From assembly GCA_018064475.1 (NCBI GenBank), contig JAGHVD010000041.1, positions 1 to 33,349 of the forward strand: 33,349 bases of DNA, given 5' to 3'. The stretch is from Candidatus Scatonaster coprocaballi (GTDB lineage: Bacteria; Bacillota; Clostridia; Saccharofermentanales; Saccharofermentanaceae). Positions within the stretch are counted from its first letter, which is position 1, and each line of letters opens with the position of its first letter. Both the position numbers and the translations under genes were made by a program. Below are positions 1 to 8,908 of the stretch, in pieces. The notes beneath the pieces are model-generated. The model was not told the origin of the DNA, made no database searches, and was given only the letters and a program-made list of their open reading frames with translations.

Positions 1-1008
1 TTAACTCACATTCAAGATGAGATTGACGAGGGCTCGTACGTTGAAGAATCAATCTACAAGTTCTCGGAATGGCTGGATGTCTGGCTGGAATATTATGTTA
101 AGAACGCAGTTAAGTCGTTCACATATGATTCTTACCTCGGTATAGTAAACAACTACATCAAGCCTGCTCTTGGCGGTGTGAAGATTAAAGAATTGAAGAC
201 CACACAAATCCAGAGATTCTACAATCACCTTCTGATGGATTGCGGACTTTCCGGTAAGACAGTTAAGAATATTCACGGTGTCGTTCACAGATCTCTTGAA
301 CAAGCTTATCTAATTGATGGGATTAGAAGCAATCCCAGCAAGAAGTGCACTCTTCCAAGAACAAGACGTCCGGAGATTGAGCCGTTGGAATTCGATGATA
401 TCCAAAGTTTTCTACACGCAATCAAAGGACACAAGTATGAGAATGTCTATTACCTGACATTGTTCTCCGGATTAAGACAGGGCGAAGTACTCGGCCTTAC
501 GTGGAAGTACGTTGACTTCGAGAATAATTGCATTACCATATGCAAACAATTGAAACGAACAACACATCACAAGGGTGCCGAATACGTTCTAGATTGCACG
601 AAGAATGGTAGATCGAGATCTATCGCACTAGCTGATTCAGTTATTGATATGCTGAAGAGGCAAAAGGAATGGCAGGAATCATGCGCTTTAGCGGCCGGTT
701 CCGCCTGGAATAACGCGATGGGACTGGTATTTACCAACGAGCTTGGCGGTCATCTTTGTCACTCAACCGTCTACAACAATTACAAGCGAATTGTTAAGGA
801 GCTTGGATTGGAGAACAAAAGGTTCCATGATTTGCGTCATACCTATGCGGTAGCGGCTATCGAGAGCGGAGATGATATCAAGACAATACAGGGCAATTTA
901 GGCCATTCTACGGCGAGTTTCACGCTTGATGTATATGGTCACGTAACCAAGTCTATGAGGCAATCTTCTGCTGCTAAGATGCAAGATTATATTAACAGGG
1001 TATCCTAA
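1..1008 (+). CDS. Tyrosine recombinase (phage/ICE integrase), 5' end outside window
   Basis: The reading frame is open from base 1, so the gene starts to the left of the window; the first ATG inside it (178) is internal. Residues 15-60 of the visible part resemble the SAM-like core-binding domain (YKFSEW...TYDSYLGIV). The C-terminal catalytic domain shows the family residues: Arg in SGLRQGEVLGL, Lys in a hairpin (CTKNGRSRSIAL), His-x-x-Arg in FHDLRHTYA, His in LGHSTASFT, and the Tyr nucleophile probably in LDVYGHV. Such enzymes integrate and excise mobile DNA at a tRNA 3' end. The stop is 180 bp from the 3' end of a tRNA-Ser on the opposite strand, with a tandem repeat between, the usual layout of an element end. 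The catalytic domain appears intact. The family call is firm; the kind of element (prophage, ICE or island) cannot be told. Confidence 0.93.
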   Translation, partial: LTHIQDEIDEGSYVEESIYKFSEWLDVWLEYYVKNAVKSFTYDSYLGIVNNYIKPALGGVKIKELKTTQIQRFYNHLLMDCGLSGKTVKNIHGVVHRSLEQAYLIDGIRSNPSKKCTLPRTRRPEIEPLEFDDIQSFLHAIKGHKYENVYYLTLFSGLRQGEVLGLTWKYVDFENNCITICKQLKRTTHHKGAEYVLDCTKNGRSRSIALADSVIDMLKRQKEWQESCALAAGSAWNNAMGLVFTNELGGHLCHSTVYNNYKRIVKELGLENKRFHDLRHTYAVAAIESGDDIKTIQGNLGHSTASFTLDVYGHVTKSMRQSSAAKMQDYINRVS

Positions 1009-1087
1009 ATCCCGACTCATCAACCTGAGAGTTTACAAATATAATACGTCTATTGAGTACAGTAAAATCAATGGTTTTCACTCTCAA

Positions 1088-1110
1088 TTGTCGTCAAACT
1101 TGTCGTCAAA
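1088..1110. repeat. Tandem 11-bp repeats, probable integrase arm-type sites
   Basis: Two copies of TTGTCGTCAAA lie at 1088-1098 and 1100-1110 with a 12-bp period. They sit between the integrase stop and the tRNA-Ser 3' end, where tyrosine recombinases of Gram-positive elements often bind through their N-terminal arm domain. Read on the minus strand (TTTGACGACAA) they resemble the TTTGACCACA pair at 26517-26538. The function is inferred from position and spacing. Confidence 0.5.
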
Positions 1111-1188
1111 ACAGGTTTTTTGAGGAAATTTAGGGAAAAGGAAAACCCGCAAACGCAGTGCTTACGGGCTTTTCCAAATTTTGAACAA

Positions 1189-1281
1189 TGGCGGAGAAGG
1201 AGGGAGTCGAACCCTCGCGCGGGCGTTAACCCACCTAAAGCTTTAGCAAAGCCTCCCCTTCGGCCTCTTGGGTACTTCTCC
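1189..1281 (-). tRNA. tRNA-Ser(GCU)
   Basis: On the minus strand the sequence folds as a class II tRNA: acceptor GGAGAAG pairs with CTTCTCC, the anticodon stem AGGCT/AGCTT encloses the loop TTGCTAA with anticodon GCT, a long variable arm follows (GGTGGGTTAACGCCCGC region), and the T loop is GGTTCGACTCC. The CCA is encoded at 1189-1191. The 3' end faces the integrase gene, so it is probably the chromosomal attachment site of the element to the left. The gene is still whole, as expected when the element carries a matching 3' segment. Confidence 0.95.
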
Positions 1282-1454
1282 ATGCCGAAGTCATTTGCTT
1301 CTATCGAAGCGACATGAGTTATTCTACCATAGATAAAGTAACATTTCTACTATTTTTTTCGTTGCTTATGGTTCACATTTCTTTTGGATCAACTCTCTCT
1401 ATCATTTCACGGACAATAGTTTTTCCTCCACAGTTCTTCTTGTTATGTGATGTA

Positions 1455-2876
1455 CTACTGTTCTCCATCTGGGAGATATAGTCCTTCGTCTAGCTCCGTG
1501 ATACTACGAAGGGCACGGTTGACAGCATTGGTGCGTGTCGTCTGAAGGTTGTCAAGCTTAGTGGTGGCTGTTTCAAGGCTCTTTCTGACATTAACCAGGG
1601 CTTCTTCGTACTTCCCGAATTCCTTCTTGACTGCGCCGAGTGTGCGCTCGATCTCATGAGACTTCTTCTCGATTGCCAGAGCCTGGAAATAATTCGTCAC
1701 TGTACTGAGAATGGCCATGAGTGTATATGGACCTGCGACAGTAATGTGGAGCTGGTTCAATTCTTCAAGCAAATCCAGGTTCACGATCTCGGAATACATC
1801 CCCTCGAAAGGCACAAACAGAATGGCGTAAGGCGTTGTGTCCGGGACACTGATATACTTCTCGGCAATCGTTCTGGCATCCTCGCGGATGGCCTTGATGA
1901 ATTCACTCTTCGCATGGGAGATGGCATCTTTGTCCCCCGTATCGTATGCCTGTAACAATGTTTCATAGCGGTCCAGATGGCACTTGGAGTCGATTGGAAG
2001 ATACACGAATCCCTGCCCGTCTCGTAAGGGCATACGGATGGCAATTTCCACGTGCTCACTGGAGTCCGGCTTGGTGGGGACTTCCACATCGTACTGCTGA
2101 GGCGTCAGTACATCCGCAATGATTTGCTTCAACTGTACCTCTCCCATGATACCTCGCGTCTTCACGCCATTTAACGTCTTCTCTAGACTACCGACCTGAT
2201 GAGAGATTCCCTTGAGTTCGCCCATCGTCTTCTGCAGTTCGCTCATTTGAGTCAGTACTCCCTTGAAGCTCTTATCGAATTGTTCGTTCAGTGTCTTATC
2301 CAGCTTCTCATTCACCGTCTCACGGATCTTCTCGATCTGCTGGTTATTCTCTACGCGCATCTTGGTAAAATTATCCGTCAGTGTCTCGGTAAGCTTCGTC
2401 AAGCGAGTCTCCATGGTCTGATTCAGATTCGTCATCCCCTCGGACAGAATCTTCGTGTTCCCTTCAAGAAGCGCTGAGTTCCTCTCCTTATCCGCCTTCA
2501 GAATGGCAGCGACCGCGGCATTCTCTGTCTTCAGTACGTTGACCACATTCGTATTCTCCGTCTTCAGGATAGAGGTAATGCCCGCATTCATTGCGTCAAT
2601 CTTCTGCACATTCAGACGATTGCTATATTCATTGAGCTGGTCGTTATGCTTTCGAGTGGTCTCCTGCTGCTCATTCTCCACCCGTGTTAGATTCTCCTCC
2701 ATAGAAGAGATACGCTGGTCGATAATCCGGCCGATATTCTCCTGCATTCGCGAAGAATCTTCTGTCGGACGCCCCGCCACGATATGAACTGCCGCATATG
2801 TACGTAACGCCAGTATTGCACCAATGATTGCAAACACCAACACCACTACCGAAATAATCAGAATATAGAGTTCCAT
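1455..2876 (-). CDS. rmuC: RmuC-family DNA recombination protein
   Basis: RmuC proteins limit recombination at inverted repeats and are thought to carry a nuclease-like fold; the biochemical role is poorly defined. The 473-residue product starts with one membrane segment (about residues 3-26, MELYILIISVVVL...), continues as a long charged coiled coil (about 35-230), and then has the conserved RmuC domain with GIMGEVQLKQII, VYLPIDSKCHLDRYE and TPYAILFVPFEGMY. The frame extends 12 codons further upstream, but the ATG at 2876 is preceded by a strong GAGGAGG five bases away and begins the membrane segment, so I use it. Length and domain order are normal for the family. It is transcribed alone, on the leading strand of the left replichore. 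Confidence 0.92.
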   Translation of the reverse strand: MELYILIISVVVLVFAIIGAILALRTYAAVHIVAGRPTEDSSRMQENIGRIIDQRISSMEENLTRVENEQQETTRKHNDQLNEYSNRLNVQKIDAMNAGITSILKTENTNVVNVLKTENAAVAAILKADKERNSALLEGNTKILSEGMTNLNQTMETRLTKLTETLTDNFTKMRVENNQQIEKIRETVNEKLDKTLNEQFDKSFKGVLTQMSELQKTMGELKGISHQVGSLEKTLNGVKTRGIMGEVQLKQIIADVLTPQQYDVEVPTKPDSSEHVEIAIRMPLRDGQGFVYLPIDSKCHLDRYETLLQAYDTGDKDAISHAKSEFIKAIREDARTIAEKYISVPDTTPYAILFVPFEGMYSEIVNLDLLEELNQLHITVAGPYTLMAILSTVTNYFQALAIEKKSHEIERTLGAVKKEFGKYEEALVNVRKSLETATTKLDNLQTTRTNAVNRALRSITELDEGLYLPDGEQ

Positions 2877-3090
2877 ACTGTCCTCCTCGTTCGCCTCCGG
2901 TATGTCTTCCATACCGATTCTTAAGCAGATTCAGCGTCTTTCCCAGGCAGAAATGCCTGTAGACAGTATGAAGTATAGCAATGGGATTGTCCCATTAATG
3001 TCCCGTTCAGTAGCTTCCGATCTACTTTCCAAGCCCTTTTTGAACACTTTTCGAGCACTTCACGGCAAGTTTCCGAGTGCTTTTGCCAGA

Positions 3091-3795
3091 TCAATATACG
3101 AATAAATAGATGCCGAACCAGTGTGCAGCGGCGCCCAGAAGCACACAGATATGCCAGATGAAATGCATGCCGTTGTTATCTTTGGCGAAAGGAATCATGC
3201 CGGCCGTGTAGAATACGCCACCGCTCAGAATCGCGATGAACAGCCACCTTGCGCTATGGTACATGCTGGGTATAAATAGGAGTCCGCTCCATCCTATGAG
3301 AAAATAAAGCGTGATGTGAAGCGGCATCACACGGGCCGGACCAAAAATTGCGATGATAGTAATTCCAAGAATGATAATGCCCCACTGAATACAGAACATC
3401 ACGATGCCCTTGGTATCGCCCCAATATACAAGACATAACGGGGCAAAAGTACCGCCGATGAGTAGATAAATAGACGAGTAGTCGAACCTTCTCCAGAGAC
3501 GCTTCACGAAGAGGCCGCTTTTCCAAGAGTGGTAGAGGCAACTCATGGTGAACAGAAGGATCAGGCAGATGCCGTAGAAGCAAGAGGCAAGGACCTTCAT
3601 GCCGGTATCAGACTTCAGAAGCAGGAGAATAAATCCTGCAATGGATAGACCCGCACCTACACCGTGAGCGATGGCATTGCCCACTTCCTCCAGCGTAGTG
3701 AGCTTCGGCGGTTCATTCTTCACAGCAATCTCTTCCTTCGTCATTCGACGAAGGTTCTCGTACTTGAATTTCTCGAAGCTCTCCTTAAAACTCAT
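3091..3795 (-). CDS. trhA: Hemolysin III / PAQR-family membrane protein (TrhA type)
   Basis: A polytopic membrane protein of 234 residues with about seven hydrophobic segments after a charged 40-residue N-terminus. Family marks are visible: TTLEEVGNAIAHGVGAGLS at the start of the core, SCLYHS (Ser and His), the FDYSSIYLLIGGTFAPL segment, and a final HFIWHICVLLGAAAHW segment carrying His residues that bind a metal in PAQR proteins. Bacterial members were named for haemolysis seen on overexpression; in E. coli TrhA relates to membrane energetics. The ribosome binding site before the ATG at 3795 is weak, so the start could lie at the Met 17 codons downstream. It is divergent from the GGDEF gene at 4041. 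Confidence 0.9.
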   Translation of the reverse strand: MSFKESFEKFKYENLRRMTKEEIAVKNEPPKLTTLEEVGNAIAHGVGAGLSIAGFILLLLKSDTGMKVLASCFYGICLILLFTMSCLYHSWKSGLFVKRLWRRFDYSSIYLLIGGTFAPLCLVYWGDTKGIVMFCIQWGIIILGITIIAIFGPARVMPLHITLYFLIGWSGLLFIPSMYHSARWLFIAILSGGVFYTAGMIPFAKDNNGMHFIWHICVLLGAAAHWFGIYLFVY

Positions 3796-3966
3796 TCGTT
3801 TGCACCATCTATCTTGTGAGATTATTGTCAGCGCCGATGAAGTCGTGCCTGCATTCTATTATACCCCTTCTTCGTGCATACGTTTCACCCATCAAAGTAT
3901 TCTTATTAAATTCGATTGCGTGCTTTTGTTTACGATTTCTTCTTGAATTCTTCACTTCTTACTATA

Positions 3967-3995
3967 TTGAGCCTCAAACCGTGCTGTGTTACTAT
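3967..3995 (+). promoter_or_regulatory. Possible sigma-A promoter of the LacI-sensor GGDEF gene
   Basis: TTGAGC (3967-3972) and TACTAT (3990-3995) are separated by exactly 17 bp and lie about 45 bp before the ATG at 4041. Matches to the consensus are four and five of six. Nothing else of note is visible in the 245-bp gap 3796-4040. Confidence 0.4.
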
Positions 3996-4040
3996 TTTCT
4001 TATACTGAATGCTGAAGCTTATAGATAAGGAGTTTGATTC

Positions 4041-5876
4041 ATGAGAATATGTGCATTTATCGGTGATATGTACCGCGACTATTCTACAGGAATAATCCAG
4101 ACACTGCAGAAATGTGCAATTGAACGCGGTCACCAGATCGATATCTTCGGTAACTGTTCTGTTCCGAACATGAACCCGCTCTTCTTATCCGGCTTGAAGA
4201 GTGTGCTATATCTCCCAAACTACGACCAATACGATGGTGTCATTGTCTGTGCAGATACCTTGCATCACGCCGGCATGAATAAGGATCTTCTTGATGTGTT
4301 GAGTTCGCTCGCTATTCCGGTCGTCAACATTCGTTCGGAAGAAGAAGGACTCTACTGTATAGTTCCGGATAACCGTCGCTGTATGTATGATATCACCAAG
4401 TTCGTGCTGTCAAAATGCGACACCGGTGATATTGGATTTGTAACCGGCATTCCGGATCTGAAGGATTCTTTCGACCGTCTTCTGGGGTTCCAAGATGCAA
4501 TGACCGAGGCCGGTCATCCTGTTCACGATAGCATGATCTTCCACGGTAACTACTGGATCAATCAAGGACCTGAAACCGCAGATTTCTTCATTAAGGACGA
4601 CGGTACGCTTCCGCATGCGATCATCTGCTCCAATGACTATATGGCCATCGCACTGATGGATGAACTGATCATGCGTGGTTACCAGATTCCGAAAGATACA
4701 TGGATCACAGGTTTCGATAACATCACTTCAGCAGCTGTACATGAGCCTTCCCTAACCACCACAGAGATTCGCGCAGATTCTCTGGCGATTGCTGCCATGG
4801 ATTCTCTGGAGAAGCTCTCCCACGATAGGTCATCCCTTGGGAAAAATACTTCAGTTACCGTACCAGGTCAGCTCGTACCTCGTGCAAGTACGGAAGATAT
4901 TTCACCGGAGGTCGATAATAAGCAAGCCTTACAGGACAATGGCAATTTACATGAGGCCTTCTACGACCGCACCCGTTCATTTATCCTGATGAGTTCTGAT
5001 TTCGAAGATGTTTTCCAGGCGGACGATTCGACACGTGTGGCCATGAGTACACTTCAAGAACTGAATATCTTCAAAGAGAGTTTCCTGATTCGAAATGGTG
5101 AAGAGATGCGCACACTCTGCGGATACTGCACCCCTTCAGAAAGTAGGATGCCTCAAATTGAATTCCCATATTCTGAACTGATTCCGGCTAGTCTGGAGAG
5201 TAGCGAACCGCGCGTTCGAATCTTCCTCCCCATCCACTATAAGAGTGAAGTTTTCGGTTATGGTGCTTTCGTATTGGATCCGGATGCGAAGGGTTTTATC
5301 AATGAGAAACTGGAATTCCTGATGTATTTATTAGGTCAGACACATAACCGTCTGATCCTCTTTGAGAAGTTCAACCAAGCATCCAGCATCATGGACCTGT
5401 ATGTCAAAGATGCACTGACCGGTCTCTTCAACCGTCGTGGTTTCGAGAAGAATATTACCGGATACTTCCATAAGGGTGTCACTCAAAATCACAGTATCGC
5501 CGTGGCCAGCATCGATATGGATGGACTGAAATGGATCAACGATAATCTTGGTCATGCAGCCGGCGACGATGCGTTGAAAGGTATCGCGAACTGTCTACAG
5601 TCGGTCCTTAAGCCAGGTGAGATTGCGGCAAGAATGGGCGGTGACGAGTTCGAAGCCGTGCTGATCCTCGACACACCGGCCCGTATCGGTCACTTCATCC
5701 GTAGTTTCCGCAAAGCAATCGAGAATGCGAACAATGCAAGTACTGCCGAATACAAGCTCAGCGCCAGCGTAGGTACTTGTGAGGTCACAGAGTGGGATAC
5801 CTTAATGGAATGCATGAACAAAGCGGACAAGATCATGTATATCGATAAGAAAGAGAAGAAGTGCAATCGACGTTAA
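4041..5876 (+). CDS. Diguanylate cyclase with LacI-type ligand-binding sensor domain
   Basis: The 611-residue protein has two recognisable parts. Residues 1 to about 275 resemble the periplasmic-binding-like sensor of LacI/GalR regulators (MRICAFIGDMYRDYSTGII, YDGVIVCAD, ICSNDYMAIALMDELIMRGYQIP, TWITGFDN), but with no helix-turn-helix in front and no signal peptide or membrane segment, so it should sense a ligand in the cytoplasm. A middle region (about 300-440) may be GAF-like. A GGDEF domain follows with DALTGLFNRRGF and an intact MGGDEF (533-537), predicting synthesis of cyclic-di-GMP from GTP. The inhibitory I-site RxxD is replaced by KPGE, so classic product inhibition is unlikely. AAGGAG eight bases before the ATG supports the start. 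The gene runs against replication. The ligand is unknown. Confidence 0.87.
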   Translation: MRICAFIGDMYRDYSTGIIQTLQKCAIERGHQIDIFGNCSVPNMNPLFLSGLKSVLYLPNYDQYDGVIVCADTLHHAGMNKDLLDVLSSLAIPVVNIRSEEEGLYCIVPDNRRCMYDITKFVLSKCDTGDIGFVTGIPDLKDSFDRLLGFQDAMTEAGHPVHDSMIFHGNYWINQGPETADFFIKDDGTLPHAIICSNDYMAIALMDELIMRGYQIPKDTWITGFDNITSAAVHEPSLTTTEIRADSLAIAAMDSLEKLSHDRSSLGKNTSVTVPGQLVPRASTEDISPEVDNKQALQDNGNLHEAFYDRTRSFILMSSDFEDVFQADDSTRVAMSTLQELNIFKESFLIRNGEEMRTLCGYCTPSESRMPQIEFPYSELIPASLESSEPRVRIFLPIHYKSEVFGYGAFVLDPDAKGFINEKLEFLMYLLGQTHNRLILFEKFNQASSIMDLYVKDALTGLFNRRGFEKNITGYFHKGVTQNHSIAVASIDMDGLKWINDNLGHAAGDDALKGIANCLQSVLKPGEIAARMGGDEFEAVLILDTPARIGHFIRSFRKAIENANNASTAEYKLSASVGTCEVTEWDTLMECMNKADKIMYIDKKEKKCNRR

Positions 5877-5922
5877 GTCATCAGCCAGGTTATCCCGCCT
5901 TTAATTCCATAATTAACCAATG

Positions 5923-5955
5923 AAAAGAAGCTGTCATTTGACAGCTTCTTCTATT
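5923..5955. terminator. Bidirectional rho-independent terminator
   Basis: AGAAGCTGTC and GACAGCTTCT form a perfect 10-bp stem around ATTT (5926-5949), with A-rich sequence on the left and T-rich on the right. It lies between the convergent GGDEF gene (stop 5876) and coiled-coil gene (stop 5982) and can serve both. Confidence 0.8.
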
Positions 5956-5981
5956 CTTTCGTCTGTATCTGGTAGAAGAAC

Positions 5982-7379
5982 TTAATCGTTCGCACTTGCT
6001 ACGATGGCAACATCTTCGTCTTCGTCATCTACGACTTCGACAACGGTATCTTCTGCCTTCTTTGCAGCATCTGCAACTTCTTCCAACGGAGTCTTCTCGA
6101 ATAAAGACTCTACTGTATCTTCTGTAGAAGAATCTGCTTCAGCGTTGATGCTTGTATTCTTTGCACTTGCATATTCAGCGGCCTTGCGAGCTTCTTCTTC
6201 CGCAGCAGCCATTGCAGCTTTCGCTTCTTCTTCCGCAGCACGTGCAGCAGCCATCGCTTCTTCTGCTCTTCTTGCAGCAGCCTCAGCCTTCTCTTTCGCC
6301 TTTGCAGCAGAAATTCTCGCAGCTTCTTCCGCTTTCTCTGCAGCAATTCGATTGTCTTCGTCAATCTTCTTCTTATTCGCTGTATTGAAGAGTTCTTCTG
6401 CTCTTCTTGTAGCGACTTTCGCTTCTTCTGCCTTCTTCTCGGTAGACTTCACAAGCTGCTCAGCCTGAGTCGCTGCGTTCTTCGCTTCCTGCTCAGATTC
6501 AATCGCCGCATTCTTCGCATCTTCTCTTGCACGCTTGGTGGAATATTTCGCATCCTGCTCGGTCTTCTTCTGAGAAGCGAAACGAATCGCTTCGTTTGCT
6601 TTCTTCATAGCCGCACGAGCAACCTGCTCCGCCTCATTTGCTGCAGCCTGTGCTTCCTTTGCGGCTTCTACTGCTGCATTATATTCATCTTCTGCAGCCT
6701 TCGCAGCTACGCCTGCTTCTTCATCGGCTTTCTCTGCAGCAACTCGCATCTCTTCTGACTTGATTACTGCCTGTCTTGCCTCTTCTGCCCTAGCTGCTGC
6801 ATCAACTGCTTCCTGCACAGCACGGCTCTCACGATTCTTCGCTGCATTGAACTCGAGTTCTGCACGCTCTGCCGCAACAGCAATCGGTGACTTATTGCGA
6901 CTCATATTTCTTCTTGCGTTGATCTCTGCACTCTCAGAATTCTCGTTATTACGTACCATTGAGCCCGGACGACCAGACGACTGTGAATTCGAAGCAGGTG
7001 TCAGATTCTCTGGGATATTGAAACCTCTTACAGTTCCATTCGGCTTCGGACTTGTCTTCGAGATATCCTGTCTTGCATTTGAATTCTGTGTAGAATTCTT
7101 ATCATTCATGCTCTGACGTGAAGCTTCTCGTGCTTTACGAGATTCTTCCATTGCCTTGCGCGCTTCAATCTGAGCCTTCGCCGCTGCAGCACGTTCTCTC
7201 TGCTGCTGGGCAATCGAATCACTCCTCAAGTCCGCTTTCTCAACAACTCTTCTGTCTTTGGAATCTGCCTGACGTCCAACCATACCGCTAAGGGGTGCAC
7301 CAGACGTGGCCAACTCTACTGTCGGAGCACCGAATTTACCATCAATCTTGTTTGCGATAAAGTCCATAAACCCAGCCAA
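5982..7379 (-). CDS. Ala/Glu/Lys-rich coiled-coil protein of unknown function
   Basis: I do not recognise a family. The product (about 465 residues) begins with a short hydrophobic stretch (LAGFMDFIANKI), has a polar Asn/Ser/Pro-rich section (about 90-165), then some 230 residues of almost uninterrupted alanine-rich helix made of repeated short units such as AEEA, KAEEA and RRAEEA, and ends in a very acidic tail (VVEVVDDEDEDVAIV). There is no signal peptide, so a cytoplasmic scaffold or filament is possible. No ATG is placed well: the sequence AGAGGTG stands six bases before a TTG at 7379, which I use; GTG at 7388 and ATG at 7367 are alternatives. The low-complexity repeats make homology searches misleading. 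A promoter is visible upstream and a terminator downstream, so it appears to be a single-gene unit. Confidence 0.7.
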   Translation of the reverse strand: MAGFMDFIANKIDGKFGAPTVELATSGAPLSGMVGRQADSKDRRVVEKADLRSDSIAQQQRERAAAAKAQIEARKAMEESRKAREASRQSMNDKNSTQNSNARQDISKTSPKPNGTVRGFNIPENLTPASNSQSSGRPGSMVRNNENSESAEINARRNMSRNKSPIAVAAERAELEFNAAKNRESRAVQEAVDAAARAEEARQAVIKSEEMRVAAEKADEEAGVAAKAAEDEYNAAVEAAKEAQAAANEAEQVARAAMKKANEAIRFASQKKTEQDAKYSTKRAREDAKNAAIESEQEAKNAATQAEQLVKSTEKKAEEAKVATRRAEELFNTANKKKIDEDNRIAAEKAEEAARISAAKAKEKAEAAARRAEEAMAAARAAEEEAKAAMAAAEEEARKAAEYASAKNTSINAEADSSTEDTVESLFEKTPLEEVADAAKKAEDTVVEVVDDEDEDVAIVASAND

Positions 7380-7445
7380 ACCAATCACCTCTCATCCCAA
7401 AATTCTTGCGTATAGCAACCCAATGTTAAATCAACATCCTATTTC

Positions 7446-7473
7446 ATTATACAAGGATATACAGCGATTTCAA
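7446..7473 (-). promoter_or_regulatory. Sigma-A-type promoter of the coiled-coil gene
   Basis: On the minus strand TTGAAA (7473-7468) and TATAAT (7451-7446) are 16 bp apart, roughly 65 bp before the start codon near 7379. This is the clearest promoter in the 7389-7614 gap. Confidence 0.55.
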
Positions 7474-7576
7474 GTATTTACACAAAAACACAGCTCGAAA
7501 TTGCTGATAATACTAGCATTTTTGACAAACTATTTTAAATTTCTATGAATTTATGTACCTCATTTGACCCGCTTAC

Positions 7577-7582
7577 TATAAT
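7577..7582 (+). promoter_or_regulatory. Possible -10 element for galK
   Basis: A perfect TATAAT lies about 33 bp before the galK ATG, but the expected -35 position holds only TGTACC. A separate TTGACA (7522-7527) with TATGAA 16 bp downstream is an alternative. No operator is obvious. Confidence 0.3.
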
Positions 7583-7614
7583 AAGAAAAAGAATAACATG
7601 GCGAGGAGCGGTCG

Positions 7615-8904
7615 ATGTTCGGGAGAGAAATCATTCAACATTTTCAACTTGGTCTGGAAGATGAAAGACTTGCCAGCCTCTACGCAGATCCAGCTGATGT
7701 GATCGCGCAGAGATCCCGATATATCCATGCAGTTCAACGTTTTCAGGATCGATTCGGTGAACAGGACATCTCGATTTTCTCAGCGCCGGGCCGGACAGAG
7801 ATCGGCGGGAATCACACTGATCACCAAAGAGGAGAGATCATCGCAGCAGCAATCACCCTGGACGCCATCGCTGTCGTATCCGCAACAGACGAGCCTGTGG
7901 TGACTATTCTTTCAGAAGGATATGGTGAAATCACCGTCGCGCTGGATGATCTATCTATCCATACATCAGAAATCGGAACCACTGCTTCATTGATTCGTGG
8001 GATCCTGCATCAATTCCAGCAGGAAGGGTATCTGATTGGCGGTTTTCAAGCTTATATCACCAGCGATGTACTCGGCGGATCGGGACTTTCTTCTTCTGCC
8101 ACCTTCGAAGTATTGATCGGAACAATACTATCCGGTCTATATCACGATATGCGCATCGATCCGATCACCATTGCCAGGATTGCTCAGTATGCCGAGAACA
8201 ACTATTTCGGTAAGCCCTGCGGTCTTATGGACCAGATTGCATGTGCTTACGGAAATCTGGTACATGTCTCTTTCCGAAATCCATCACTTCCAACAGTCGA
8301 AGAACTGGATCTCCAGATGGAAGCACATGGATATGCGCTATGTATCACCGATACACACGGCTCACATGCCGATCTGACTGCTGAATATGCCGCCATCCCC
8401 AATGAGATGCGTCAAGTCGCCTCCTACTTCGGCAAGGCGGACCTGCTGGATGTACAGACCGAAGAGATCTACGAGCAACTAACTCCGCTTCGCAAATTGG
8501 CCGGAGACCGAGCAGTTCTTCGAGCGCTTCATTTCATATCGGAGAATGAACGTGTCGGACGGGAAGCAGAAGCCATTCGAAATCAGGATATGGAGGCCTT
8601 CCTTACACTGGTAGATGCCTCCGGTAATTCATCCTATAAATACCTTCAGAATGTCTATCCCTCTTCAGATGTCGCGCATCAAGGATTATCTTTGGCCCTG
8701 CGCGTCAGTGAAGATTTCTTGAATCAAGAAGGACTTGGCGGCGTATGTCGCGTGCATGGAGGTGGTTTTGCCGGAACCATACAAGCTTTCGTACCTACCT
8801 CACTTCTAGATAAGTATATGAATCGGATGAACGCACTCTTCGGAGAACACTCGTGTCAGGTCCTAGGCATTCGTAGATTCGGAGGGATCCGCGTCATTGG
8901 TTGA
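7615..8904 (+). CDS. galK: Galactokinase (GHMP kinase family)
   Basis: Galactokinase phosphorylates D-galactose with ATP to galactose-1-phosphate, the first Leloir step. The 429-residue protein has the galactokinase signature as APGRTEIGGNHTDHQ (58-71), a variant of the more common GRVNLIGEHTDY, the GHMP ATP loop GGSGLSSSA (about 155-163), CGLMDQIACAYG, and the C-terminal GGGFAGTIQAFV motif. Length is slightly above the usual 380-400 because of about 45 extra residues before the signature. An AGGAG precedes the ATG by nine bases. No galT, galE or transporter is adjacent, so it is not in a visible galactose operon. Its stop lies 4 bp from the stop of the convergent gene with no terminator between. 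Substrate is inferred from the family; related GHMP sugar kinases cannot be wholly excluded. Confidence 0.9.
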   Translation: MFGREIIQHFQLGLEDERLASLYADPADVIAQRSRYIHAVQRFQDRFGEQDISIFSAPGRTEIGGNHTDHQRGEIIAAAITLDAIAVVSATDEPVVTILSEGYGEITVALDDLSIHTSEIGTTASLIRGILHQFQQEGYLIGGFQAYITSDVLGGSGLSSSATFEVLIGTILSGLYHDMRIDPITIARIAQYAENNYFGKPCGLMDQIACAYGNLVHVSFRNPSLPTVEELDLQMEAHGYALCITDTHGSHADLTAEYAAIPNEMRQVASYFGKADLLDVQTEEIYEQLTPLRKLAGDRAVLRALHFISENERVGREAEAIRNQDMEAFLTLVDASGNSSYKYLQNVYPSSDVAHQGLSLALRVSEDFLNQEGLGGVCRVHGGGFAGTIQAFVPTSLLDKYMNRMNALFGEHSCQVLGIRRFGGIRVIG

Positions 8905-8908
8905 ACAA

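Noticed and set aside
1068-1317. Short frames across the tRNA-Ser(GCU) gene on both strands
   Set aside because: They cross a structural RNA gene and have no protein-like features.
3040-3090. AGCACT/AGTGCT inverted repeat after the hemolysin-III-type gene
   Set aside because: Six-base stem with a 16-base loop and no T tract in the right place; too weak to call a terminator.
6004-6468. 154-codon plus-strand Ser/Ala-rich frame
   Set aside because: It is the antisense shadow of the alanine-rich coiled-coil gene; its low complexity mirrors the repeats.
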